A stretch of DNA of 29,826 nucleotides from a virus. Position 1 is the first letter of the stretch. Each line of letters begins with the position of its first letter. Of the stretch, positions 21,519 through 28,919 are shown one piece after another. The notes beneath the pieces are model-generated. The model had not been told where the DNA came from and searched no databases. It worked only from the letters and a program-made list of their open reading frames with translations. The stretch spans positions 1 through 29,826 of IMG/VR virus record IMGVR_UViG_3300031951_000868; one strand, 5' to 3'. The position numbers and the translations under genes are program-made.

Positions 21519-22120
21519 GCCGCCAGTTCCCGCTCCTCCTCAGCCTCCAGCCATTCCATGGGCGACGGCCGCTGATCGCAGTGCAGCTCCCAATCCTGCA
21601 CGTCATGCCCGATGCCAGAGGTGGCAAGCAGGGATTCCTGTAGCTCCTGCAGGCTGCAGCCGAGGGCCTCGGTGACCTGCTGCGGCGTCATGCCTGCGGC
21701 TGCCAGCTTGCGGGCCTTACTGCCCCGTTCCCGCACAACGGGGGGTGCTGCGATCTGGAACCCGTGGTCCCGCAGGTAGTGCATGATCTCGCCCTCCACG
21801 AAGCGGCCTAGGAGGGTGGAGAGCTTGTAGGGCTCACCGTTGGCAGGGTTGAGCTTGGTGGGGTCGTAGCTGCGGAAGGTGCGCAGAAACGCCACGTCCA
21901 CCAGGGAGCTGATCACATCCCGCTCCAAGACTGGAAACTTCCTGGCCATCTTGGCGGTGAACTTCCAGGCAAGCCCGATGTTGGCCGCGTAGAGCTTCCC
22001 AAAGGCGCGGCGTTCCTCCCTTGTGAAGGGCCGTTCCAGGTGGTCACGTTCCCGCCACTGTTCTTCCGGCAGGCCTAGCGCCGTGAGCAGTGTGAGTTGG
22101 TTGCGGTCTTTGCGGGCCAT
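21509..22120 (-). CDS. Phage-encoded sigma factor, regions 2-3 only, 203 aa
   Basis: Residues 41-124 read as sigma70 region 2: LYAANIGLAWKFTAKMARKF, then VISSLVDVAFLRTFRSYDP, then KLSTLLGRFVEGEIMHYLRD. The GEIMHYLRDHGFQIAAP stretch is a near match to region 2.3-2.4 of SigF/SigB-type factors. Residues about 129-167 (SKARKLAAAGMTPQQVTEAL; CSLQELQESL) fit region 3. The remaining 36 residues are acidic and show no region 4 helix-turn-helix, so contact with a -35 box is not expected. T4 gp55 is the known precedent for such a short late sigma. It lies between the head-tail adaptor and major tail genes. Its role in phage late transcription is inferred. Confidence 0.8.
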   Translation of the reverse strand: MARKDRNQLTLLTALGLPEEQWRERDHLERPFTREERRAFGKLYAANIGLAWKFTAKMARKFPVLERDVISSLVDVAFLRTFRSYDPTKLNPANGEPYKLSTLLGRFVEGEIMHYLRDHGFQIAAPPVVRERGSKARKLAAAGMTPQQVTEALGCSLQELQESLLATSGIGHDVQDWELHCDQRPSPMEWLEAEEERELAAAS

Positions 22121-22126
22121 GGCCCA

Positions 22127-22684
22127 TCAGCCACGGAACACCCTGATGCTACCGGAACTGCCTTTGGGAACCGAAGTGGTCAATACCCCGAGCGTTCCCA
22201 CCAGCGAGGGCACGACGGTGAGGCAGTTGAGCACCGTGGGCGCACCGCCTTGGCGGAAGGTCACGGACACCACGTCCACGCTGGCTGACTGCAGGCTGCT
22301 GTTGGGGATGCCAGGGATCAGCTCACCTAGTGCCGTGTTGCTGCCGCTGAGCAGGGTGGGGGTTGCCAGCAGCGCATTGGCCAGGTCAAAGGTGGCCTGT
22401 TCGATCTGTTCGGGGATGGTGGTGCTGCTGAGCGCCACGCCATCCAGGGTGATGCCGCTGCGGGGCCAGCCGAGGGCCTGGGTGGAGGATGCGCGATCCC
22501 CAATCCACTCCAGCTCGTCTAGGTAGCGGGTGGCAGAGATGACGGCACGGCCCTTGTCGTCGGTGGTGGCACTGCTCCAGGCAAGCGTGCCCAGCTGCAG
22601 ATTGGCGATGGTGTCACCGCCGGCAACCGTGAGGTAGGAGTTGGCAGAGGCAGAGCCTGCCGTGGCGGTGACGGTGACGGTCAT
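22127..22684 (-). CDS. Head-tail adaptor, DnaT-like/gp6-type, 185 aa
   Basis: The pattern ASANSYLTVAGGDTIANL, then VISATRYLDELEWIGDRAS, QALGWPRSGITLDGV, and IPEQIEQATFDLANALL is that of the small helical connector proteins often labelled DnaT-like in phages. They attach to the portal and prepare the head for the tail. The C-terminal third is more variable. The stop is 6 bp before the sigma start codon, and the start overlaps the preceding gene by ATGA. Confidence 0.75.
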   Translation of the reverse strand: MTVTVTATAGSASANSYLTVAGGDTIANLQLGTLAWSSATTDDKGRAVISATRYLDELEWIGDRASSTQALGWPRSGITLDGVALSSTTIPEQIEQATFDLANALLATPTLLSGSNTALGELIPGIPNSSLQSASVDVVSVTFRQGGAPTVLNCLTVVPSLVGTLGVLTTSVPKGSSGSIRVFRG

Positions 22685-23244
22685 GGCTTGCGGATGGTGG
22701 AACGCTGCCGGGGCAGTCTCTTGATGCGTGCCGCGGGCTTGCTGGAGCGTGCCTGCTCACGGATGAGCGCCGATGCCCCGGAATAACGGCCGGTGCGCCC
22801 TGTGCCCGTGGTTCCGATCAGCTTGCGCGGGCCATCCTTGGACGTGATGGCAGCGCTGGGGTTGCGCTTAGGGATCGTGCCCCGAGGGGCTGACGTGAGG
22901 AACGTGTTGTCCCGCAGGACCCGGCGGCTGGTGGTGCGAGGGTTGACGGTGCGCAGCCCTGCAGCCTTGGCCTGTTGCTTCAGGGTGGGGCTGACCCTGG
23001 CGACCTTGGGCTTAATGGCCCGGCCCATCATCGCGGCAGTCTCGCGGGAGAACTGATCCACGCTGCGGCCAAAGCGCGTGCCGCTGATGGTGCCTCTGGG
23101 CTTGGCAGTGCCGCTGACAGCGTTGCGCCGCAGCCGGGGAGCGGTGACGCTGGTGCCAACCTTGGCACGCAGGGTGCGCCTGCCAGCAGCGCCACCACCG
23201 CTAGAGAAGCGCCCGCGTGAGTCCCTGGCGTAGCGGCGTGCCAT
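22681..23244 (-). CDS. Arg-rich basic phage protein with GRF leader, 187 aa
   Basis: I prefer the ATG at 23244, which overlaps the previous stop, over the GTG one codon upstream. The leader ARRYARDSRGRFSSGGG is shared with two other basic proteins in this window. APRGTIPKRNPS (119-130) and a similar KPRGTISGTR (49-57) repeat a motif also found in them. Overall it is extremely basic, with one helical patch (QFSRETAAMMGRAIKPK). It lies among head genes and may be an internal or DNA-contacting virion protein. No family is known to me. Confidence 0.6.
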   Translation of the reverse strand: MARRYARDSRGRFSSGGGAAGRRTLRAKVGTSVTAPRLRRNAVSGTAKPRGTISGTRFGRSVDQFSRETAAMMGRAIKPKVARVSPTLKQQAKAAGLRTVNPRTTSRRVLRDNTFLTSAPRGTIPKRNPSAAITSKDGPRKLIGTTGTGRTGRYSGASALIREQARSSKPAARIKRLPRQRSTIRKP

Positions 23245-23963
23245 CACTTCTTGCCCTTGCGCTTCGGCTTGGCAGCACCCTTGCGACCACCGCCCATGGT
23301 CTTGTAGTAGTCCTTGGCAGCCTGAGCCGTAATCAAGGAGTTGGCGGCCTTCTTGTCGTAGGGGTTGGCACGACGGGCCTTGTCGGCACGTTTCAGGTTG
23401 GCACTAGCGCGGCCTGCGGCAGTCTTGGGCCCAGCTTTCGCCTTGGGGGCAGGGGCTGGGGTCGCCTTACTGGCATACCCAGGGCCATTCATCTGCCGCG
23501 AACCGTACAGCCGGGCAACACGTCCCTTGGCAATGGTCCCCTCAGGGGCGGAGGTTCCAGGGCGACGGGAGCCAAGGTTGATTCCACGCTTCTTGGCTTT
23601 GGGCGCAGGCGCCGATGCTGCAGATTGCTGCGACTTGGCACGCACACGCGCCACCTGACGCGGGGAAACCCCGATCGTGCCCATGGATGCAGAGGTCCGG
23701 GGGCCAGAGCCCTTGCCGGTGTACATGATCCGCTTCTGATTGCGCAGACCACCGGCACGCTCTTGCGCACCCTTGCCACCGGCAAAGCCCTTGGCCTTGA
23801 CCCGGCCACCAATGGCCGTGGTGCCCTTGGCCTTCAGATCAGCAGCGCGGCTGGAGTTGGCCTTGCGGGTGCCTGCAGCCTTGCTGCCGCCTCCACCGCC
23901 GCCTGTGGATGCAAACCTGCCGTTCTTGTCCCTGTTGTACTTCCTACCCCCACCCTTGGCCAT
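23244..23963 (-). CDS. Gly/Lys/Arg-rich basic phage protein with GRF leader, 239 aa
   Basis: It opens AKGGGRKYNRDKNGRFASTGG followed by a Gly run, then low-complexity Lys/Arg/Ala sequence ending GAAKPKRKGKK. The motifs SASMGTIGVS (91-100) and SAPEGTIAKG (138-147) match motifs in the two sister proteins. A Lys/Ala segment near 167-182 (TPAPAPKAKAGPK) resembles histone-like tails. A short ordered C-terminal helix is possible (ANSLITAQAAKDYYKTMGG). A GGCAAGCTAA motif lies 28 bp upstream. The role is unknown; DNA condensation or head interior is a guess. Confidence 0.6.
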   Translation of the reverse strand: MAKGGGRKYNRDKNGRFASTGGGGGGSKAAGTRKANSSRAADLKAKGTTAIGGRVKAKGFAGGKGAQERAGGLRNQKRIMYTGKGSGPRTSASMGTIGVSPRQVARVRAKSQQSAASAPAPKAKKRGINLGSRRPGTSAPEGTIAKGRVARLYGSRQMNGPGYASKATPAPAPKAKAGPKTAAGRASANLKRADKARRANPYDKKAANSLITAQAAKDYYKTMGGGRKGAAKPKRKGKK

Positions 23964-23981
23964 TGATCTAAGACGACTGCG

Positions 23982-23991
23982 TTAGCTTGCC
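23982..23991 (-). promoter_or_regulatory. GGMAASCTR motif copy
   Basis: The sequence GGCAAGCTAA includes the TAA stop of the minor head gene and lies exactly 28 bp before the ATG at 23963. Confidence 0.5.
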
Positions 23992-25049
23992 GGCGCCTGC
24001 CATAGCTTCACCGCACGATCCAGCGAGATCCGCTTCACCGGGCGCCCCTCACGGTCGCTGCCCAGCAGCTGATCCCCGATGCGTTTGCCGAAGATGGCGC
24101 GGGTGGTTTCAGGGTTGGCGCGGATCCAGTCCACGGTGGCGGCCTTGAAGCTCAGCGTGCCCTCGCCACGGTCGCCCTCGGTGGGACGCTTGGGCTCAAC
24201 TCGCTTGCCCTTGGGGCTGATCATGTCCTCATTGCGCCACTTGTTCGGCAGCACGTAGCAGCGGCAATTCATGTGCGGCGACACCTTCGCCCTGCCGTCC
24301 CAGTAGGCCCCCGGCTCCCCGAACTGATACCGCTTGCCGTCCAGCCCCAGACAGATCGGGCACACGGCAGAATCCAGCGTGGCCGTCCACACCAGGCCAT
24401 CCTCCCCCAGCCAATCGGGATCCGTCTCCACTTCATAGATGGCCATCTGCGCGGCGCTGCCCACCTCATGCACGCCCGTGCGGATGATTGCCTCCACGTT
24501 GTTTGAGGTCGTGCGAACAACGGCATCCGCATAGGTGGCCGCCACCTCCCCGCCCAGGTCGCTCATGCCAAGCCGGATCAGGCGCTCCATCCGGTCAGAC
24601 ACCATCAGAGGCACCGAGATGCGCAGGGTGTCGGCCAAGGTCTTGCCGCCCACCACCGCCTGATTGATCGCCTGATTCACCAGCCCCTGCGACGCTGCCA
24701 CCGCACCGGGGTTGCTCAGCGCCCCACCGGACAACTCCACCATCTGCCGGGCGAACTCCAGCTGCTGCGCGAAGAACGGGGTCAGGGCCTGCTGGAGGGC
24801 CTCGATCTGCGGCACACCCCAAGACCGCTGAACGCTGTTGGCCACGGCTGTGACAAGGCGCCGGATCTGCTCATCACGACCCGGCCCTGGCGACATGATG
24901 CCCGAGGTGTCCAGCGTGCGTTGGATGCCGGTGAGGGTCTGGCGCAGGGCTTTGAGGGCATCCTGCACCAGCTCATCCTCTAGACGCTTCTGACTGAGAG
25001 CGTTACGGAGGAAGGCCTCAATCTGATCCGGCAGGTTGGCCTCAGCCAT
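23982..25049 (-). CDS. Mu F-like minor head protein, 355 aa
   Basis: The C-terminal half has the hallmark of the phage head morphogenesis (SPP1 gp7 / Mu gpF) family: RTGVHEVGSAAQMAIYE near 190-206, ATLDSAVCPICLGLDGKRY near 223-241, and SPHMNCRCYVLP near 257-268, with C230, C233, H259, C262 and C264 placed to bind zinc. The N-terminal half is long helices (ALKALRQTLTGIQRTLDTSG). In the family this protein sits with the portal and assists DNA packaging or ejection. The start overlaps the upstream gene by 8 bp. A portal-proximal role is supported by position. Confidence 0.85.
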   Translation of the reverse strand: MAEANLPDQIEAFLRNALSQKRLEDELVQDALKALRQTLTGIQRTLDTSGIMSPGPGRDEQIRRLVTAVANSVQRSWGVPQIEALQQALTPFFAQQLEFARQMVELSGGALSNPGAVAASQGLVNQAINQAVVGGKTLADTLRISVPLMVSDRMERLIRLGMSDLGGEVAATYADAVVRTTSNNVEAIIRTGVHEVGSAAQMAIYEVETDPDWLGEDGLVWTATLDSAVCPICLGLDGKRYQFGEPGAYWDGRAKVSPHMNCRCYVLPNKWRNEDMISPKGKRVEPKRPTEGDRGEGTLSFKAATVDWIRANPETTRAIFGKRIGDQLLGSDREGRPVKRISLDRAVKLWQAPAS

Positions 25050-25383
25050 CCTCAGGCTCGGTGCCCGCGAACACGCGCCCGCCGCTGCCGTAGGGCACCA
25101 CGTAGGCGCTCACTGCTTCGGGTAGCTCCCCGGCGGCGTTGACGTAATAGCCGAGCTTGAAGGTGGCGGGGGTGGTCACCTCGCCGGTTTCAGGGTCCAC
25201 CACGGCGGGGGTGTCCACAGCCACCGCAATCTCATCGATGCACCAGGCGAACGCCGTGCCGTCCTCGCGGATCGTTTGCCCGTCCGTGCGCAGCTTGTCG
25301 GCATCCTCATCCCAGAACCCCAGCGCCTGGGCCGAGGCCTTGGCGGTGGCGTAGTTGGGGAAGCACAAAGTCACGTAGGCCAT
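25042..25383 (-). CDS. Hypothetical phage protein, 113 aa
   Basis: An alpha/beta-looking small protein starts MAYVTLCFPNYATAKASAQA and continues LGFWDEDADKLRT, TAFAWCIDEIAVAVDTPAV, and KLGYYVNAAGELPEAVSAY. The composition is balanced and protein-like. I do not recognise the family. It is squeezed between the LamG-like gene (4 bp gap) and the minor head gene (8 bp overlap). Confidence 0.6.
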   Translation of the reverse strand: MAYVTLCFPNYATAKASAQALGFWDEDADKLRTDGQTIREDGTAFAWCIDEIAVAVDTPAVVDPETGEVTTPATFKLGYYVNAAGELPEAVSAYVVPYGSGGRVFAGTEPEDG

Positions 25384-25387
25384 GGCG

Positions 25388-26704
25388 TTAGGCGGTTAGG
25401 GCTTGGAGGGTGGCGTTGCTCAGCCTTGTCGGCCAATACGCAATCCTGGAAATGGTGCCAGCCTTGACCCTGTTCAATGCACCGTGATCTGAGCCGATGT
25501 CAGCCCGCGTCAGGGCCGAAGGCATCGTGGCGGTGGCATCAGTTGCTGGAGCGGCCCCATTGAGAGAGGTTGCGAGATCGTTTGCGGCATAAGCAGCAGC
25601 GATTTGCCCCGTGACATTGGCGCTTAGACCCGTTCCTGCGGTTGCAACTCCGTCATAGGCGCCACCCGAAGCCGTGGCGAGTGACACACCGCCCGCGCTT
25701 TGAACATTCCAAGCAATTTGATTGTTGTAACTGTTATCGCTGACCCTAAACAGAAACTGGTTGCCGCCGCTAGCTGGCTGGGCCACTGCGGCTTGGACAA
25801 ATGCACTGCCCTGCCCCTGGTTATACCACCCCGAGAACGCAGTGCCGGTGATCGTGGCGATGTCAGCCGACCGCGTGGCGCTGGTGCCGGTGGTGGGGAT
25901 GTAACTGGTGGGGAACGCGCCGGCTTCTAGCTGGGCGCCTGTGACGTGATAACCACCCACTCCATCGGCTACATCCGACTTTATTGTCCAGTGATCTCCA
26001 CGATTGCCTGGGGCAGTTGTCGTTGACGTGAATGTCCATGAGATGCGAAACCAGTCATCACGAAAGGGCTGCACTGTCCAGGCCGTGACTGTCCCACTGG
26101 GTGCAGGAGCCCCCGAAGACGGCGTGATGCTAAAGACTTCTCCGGTGACATTGCTACGCAGCCTGAACACACTGGCGCCACTCATTCGCACAAAGATGCT
26201 TTGGGTGTAGACAGTAGTATTGGCAAGCGTAGTTCCGCTTCCAAAATTAAAGCCATCTATGCTGTTGCCAGTATTTGCACCAACATTCAGCGCAAGTAAA
26301 GAGGCAGTAGTGCCGCCAAGTGGGGTTGATATGCTGACAGACGTAAGTGTTGCATTAGCTATTCCGTAGTTATTCGCGCCAAGGATCGCATCGCTGTACG
26401 TTTTCAGATTTGCCCTCTGCTCCTCCACCAGCAGCCCCAGGCACGCGCCCGTGGTGGGGTCATGCTGGAACCGGGGCACGTCGTTGGCAACGGTTTCGAT
26501 CAAGCCTGTGGGGCCCACCACGGTGGCATTACTGGCCCGGGTGAAGGTGACCAGCGATTGCCCGGTCACCGCATCGCGCAGGCTCCGGTTTGCCGCAAAG
26601 CGCAGGTCAAGGCTCGGCACCCTCTGAGCACGCTGCCACAGCGGATCACGCACCCACCCCGGCGTCACAATCCCCCGATAGCCAGGCTCCACCATGCTCA
26701 CCAT
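25388..26704 (-). CDS. LamG/ConA-like virion surface protein, 438 aa
   Basis: Residues about 40-110 (TFTRASNATVVGPTGLIET, then VPRFQHDPTTGACLGLLVEE, then QRANLKTYSD) and the C-terminus (NRVKAGTISRIAYWPTRLS, NATLQALTA) are the hallmark frame of phage surface proteins built on a concanavalin/LamG jelly roll that bind carbohydrates. The middle contains a second beta domain with an HWTIKSDVADGVGGYHVTGA segment. The start may be the ATG at 26704 or the one at 26695. The stretch about 26200-26380 is visibly more AT-rich than its surroundings, which suggests mosaic exchange. Located among capsid genes, it may decorate the head rather than the tail. Confidence 0.75.
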   Translation of the reverse strand: MVSMVEPGYRGIVTPGWVRDPLWQRAQRVPSLDLRFAANRSLRDAVTGQSLVTFTRASNATVVGPTGLIETVANDVPRFQHDPTTGACLGLLVEEQRANLKTYSDAILGANNYGIANATLTSVSISTPLGGTTASLLALNVGANTGNSIDGFNFGSGTTLANTTVYTQSIFVRMSGASVFRLRSNVTGEVFSITPSSGAPAPSGTVTAWTVQPFRDDWFRISWTFTSTTTAPGNRGDHWTIKSDVADGVGGYHVTGAQLEAGAFPTSYIPTTGTSATRSADIATITGTAFSGWYNQGQGSAFVQAAVAQPASGGNQFLFRVSDNSYNNQIAWNVQSAGGVSLATASGGAYDGVATAGTGLSANVTGQIAAAYAANDLATSLNGAAPATDATATMPSALTRADIGSDHGALNRVKAGTISRIAYWPTRLSNATLQALTA

Positions 26705-27201
26705 GACCGATAGCCCGAGTCCAGAGCGTTCACGCGCAGCTCATACACCTCGCTGTTGGCACCGGGGGTGAAGGTGCCGAGGGTCTGTAGCTGCGCCCAG
26801 AGGGTATTGGTGTTGTTGGCAAACCGAACGAGGATCCCCGCGTAGTCAACCTGGCTGACCAGCGTGCTGCCGAAGTCCTGGGGCGCCGGTAGGTCAAGGA
26901 ACCCGATGTAGGGATCCCGATCTGCGGCAACCAGATCAAAGACAGCGTTATCGGCAATCGCCGTGGGCGATGACGTGTAGAAGTGCAGCCGGAAGTTGCT
27001 CATCCCGCTCGGGATGCTGGCAACGTGGATCTGCAGCCGCACCGACTGGATCTGAATGAACCCGCCCGGCTTACCAAGGTTTGTGAACGAGTGGATGGCA
27101 CTGGTCGTGGTGCCCACCACGTCATTGGCCGTGTACTGGGTGGTGTTTGCCGGCCGCGTGAACTGACGCACCGACCGATAGGATCCGAAATCAGTGCCCA
27201 T
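26698..27201 (-). CDS. Capsid-associated structural protein, 167 aa
   Basis: The pattern GTDFGSYRSVRQFTRPANTTQ, ANDVVGTTTSAIHSFTNLG, PGGFIQIQSVRLQIHVASIP, YIGFLDLPAPQDFGSTLVSQ, and the final SEVYELRVNALDS is that of a small beta-sandwich virion protein found next to capsid genes. The exact function is unknown. It starts inside the end of the 57-aa gene (11 bp overlap) and overlaps the LamG-like gene start by 7 bp. Confidence 0.65.
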   Translation of the reverse strand: MGTDFGSYRSVRQFTRPANTTQYTANDVVGTTTSAIHSFTNLGKPGGFIQIQSVRLQIHVASIPSGMSNFRLHFYTSSPTAIADNAVFDLVAADRDPYIGFLDLPAPQDFGSTLVSQVDYAGILVRFANNTNTLWAQLQTLGTFTPGANSEVYELRVNALDSGYRSW

Positions 27202-27364
27202 CTTGTTCCTTGGCGATCAGCCGTCTGCGGCGTGGTTGTCTCTTAGGTTGCCGATCCTCCACCGGATCAGCTTGCGGCTCCACAGAGAAAGAGGCCGCAG
27301 CCTCTGCCTGGGTGGCAGAGATTGCAGCCTCGATCTTGTGCCGCCGGAAAGCGGTCAGACCCAT
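27191..27364 (-). CDS. Small capsid-region protein, 57 aa
   Basis: The frame MGLTAFRRHKIEAAISATQA continues with a Glu/Ala helix, a short acidic section, and a basic KRQPRRRRLIAK stretch before the stop. Its start lies 4 bp after the decoration-like gene, and its end overlaps the next start by 11 bp, which is the packing of the rest of the operon. Small charged proteins of this form are common after phage capsid genes, though I cannot assign a family. A copy of the GGCAACCTAA motif (27243-27252) lies inside the coding sequence. Confidence 0.65.
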   Translation of the reverse strand: MGLTAFRRHKIEAAISATQAEAAASFSVEPQADPVEDRQPKRQPRRRRLIAKEQDGH

Positions 27365-27368
27365 TGGA

Positions 27369-27749
27369 TCACTTGCGGTAGTAGATCACGGTGGAGCTGG
27401 TAGCCACGCGGCCGATGAAGGTCGCGGAGCTTGCAGCAGCCACGGTGCCCGAGCCGGTCACGGTGACGCCAGTGGCGTTGGCCGTGAAGGTGATGGCATG
27501 GGTAGCACCGGCCAGGTTGACGACGGTCACCTCAAAGGTGCTGCCGACCCGATACTCCCCAAGCTCGGCAATGATTGCCGGGCCAGTGGCAGTGGTCACC
27601 GCACGCCCCGTGGTGGGGGTCATGGTGACGACGCTGTGAATCGACTGCGCGGCAGTCAGCTCAGTGTCAGCGTTGGAAGCGGCCAGCAGGGTGCGGCCAT
27701 TCAGCGCCCGATCAAACGGGGGCTGTTCCAGGTGGAATTGTCCAGCCAT
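27369..27749 (-). CDS. Head decoration-like protein, 126 aa
   Basis: It starts AGQFHLEQPPFDRALNGRTLL and is otherwise almost all beta (STFEVTVVNLAGATHAITFT; TGVTVTGSGTVAAASSATF), a composition typical of trimeric decoration or capsid-stabilising proteins. It is the first gene after the major capsid, a common place for such proteins. A clear GAGGT ribosome-binding site lies upstream of the ATG, matching high expression. Confidence 0.65.
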   Translation of the reverse strand: MAGQFHLEQPPFDRALNGRTLLAASNADTELTAAQSIHSVVTMTPTTGRAVTTATGPAIIAELGEYRVGSTFEVTVVNLAGATHAITFTANATGVTVTGSGTVAAASSATFIGRVATSSTVIYYRK

Positions 27750-27760
27750 TGTCAGTTACC

Positions 27761-28837
27761 TCAACCGTACAGGGGGCAGGTGCTGACGATGTTCGCCACA
27801 CCGATGTTCTTCTTGTCGAAGACCTTGGTCCAGGAGGCCGAGGCTTCCAGATCAGACGCGCCGGGGTTGGCAGCGCCTGCGTAGGAAGTGCCCAATGCAT
27901 GAAAACATTGGTCCCACTGAACTTTAATGACGTCCTCTCCTCCCGACGTCAGGATGTCGCGGTCGGTCTCGGTACGCACCGGAGCCTGGTAGCCCATGCC
28001 GATGGCGCCGGGCTTGAAGATATAGGTTCCATACTTGTAGGAACCGGGCGAACCAGCACGGGGGGCATCGTCGGAAACGATGACGCGCTTGCTGCCGAAC
28101 ACGGGCACGGTGGACTCACCAGTGAAAGCACCGGAGAAGTCGCCGTTGACGGCGTTGCTGGCAGTGATGCTGCCGGCAGCGATGGTGGAGGCCGTAATGC
28201 CAGGCAGCTCCTTGGCGTTCACGTAGTTGATCATCTCGCGCACCCGCAGGTAGGCGTAGATATCAGGGTGAACGACCATGATGCCGTAGTTGTCGGCATC
28301 CTCGCCCAGCAGCAGGTCAGCACGGACGACGTGGGAGACAGAGAAATCGGTCTCACCGGAGCCGCCGGCGTCAATGCTCATGCTGGTGAGGGCATAGGCG
28401 CTGTTGCTGGTGCCAGGGACGCCGAACAGACCCTTGAGGGTGCTCAGCAGACGGGCCTGCTGGGCGTTGGCGACGTACTGGGCAACCTTCTGACCGATGG
28501 CTTGCATCGGGTCATTGGCGGAACCCACAGCGAGCTTCACCAGCTCGGAAGCGCCCCATGCCTGGATGGCGTGGTAGACGACGCCGGTCTGCTTGGTAGA
28601 GCCCAGCTTGTTGACGGTGGCCTGCACGCCCTCAGCGGGAACCTGCAGGGTGCCGCCAAGGTTGGCGTTCCAGTTGGGGATCTGGAAAGTATCGCCCTTG
28701 GTGATGTTGGCGCTGATGACGGGGTTGGTGTCAACAAGGCCGCTGGTCAGGAAGGCACTGCGAAGGGTGGTCTGCTCAGAGATGTAGTCCGAAAACGGAT
28801 TGAGGATCTGAGCGTCCGCCCGGTAGGTGAAAGCCAT
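27761..28837 (-). CDS. Major capsid protein, 358 aa
   Basis: The N-terminal FTYRADAQILNPFSDYISEQ with TTLRSAFLTSGLVDTNPVIS, then GDTFQIPNWNANLGGTLQVP, and the central VVYHAIQAWGASELVKLAVG and GEDADNYGIMVVHPDIYAYL form the gp13-like branch of HK97-fold major capsid proteins. No scaffold or protease domain is fused. A GAGAG ribosome-binding-like sequence precedes the ATG. An 82-bp gap separates it from the scaffold gene, the longest intergenic gap inside the late operon. It is the structural anchor of the annotation. Confidence 0.88.
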   Translation of the reverse strand: MAFTYRADAQILNPFSDYISEQTTLRSAFLTSGLVDTNPVISANITKGDTFQIPNWNANLGGTLQVPAEGVQATVNKLGSTKQTGVVYHAIQAWGASELVKLAVGSANDPMQAIGQKVAQYVANAQQARLLSTLKGLFGVPGTSNSAYALTSMSIDAGGSGETDFSVSHVVRADLLLGEDADNYGIMVVHPDIYAYLRVREMINYVNAKELPGITASTIAAGSITASNAVNGDFSGAFTGESTVPVFGSKRVIVSDDAPRAGSPGSYKYGTYIFKPGAIGMGYQAPVRTETDRDILTSGGEDVIKVQWDQCFHALGTSYAGAANPGASDLEASASWTKVFDKKNIGVANIVSTCPLYG

Positions 28838-28919
28838 TGCTCTCTACGGGATGGGGAACGGATGGCCACAAGCCTGCGGGCGGCACAGCCGGCCCAGTTG
28901 TCAATAGTGTGCCATGAAA

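Noticed and set aside
28899-28904. TTGACA on the minus strand upstream of the major capsid gene
   Set aside because: The position 17 bp downstream reads GCCCGC, not a -10 box. The gap does contain an imperfect hairpin (about 28877-28895) but no T-tract.
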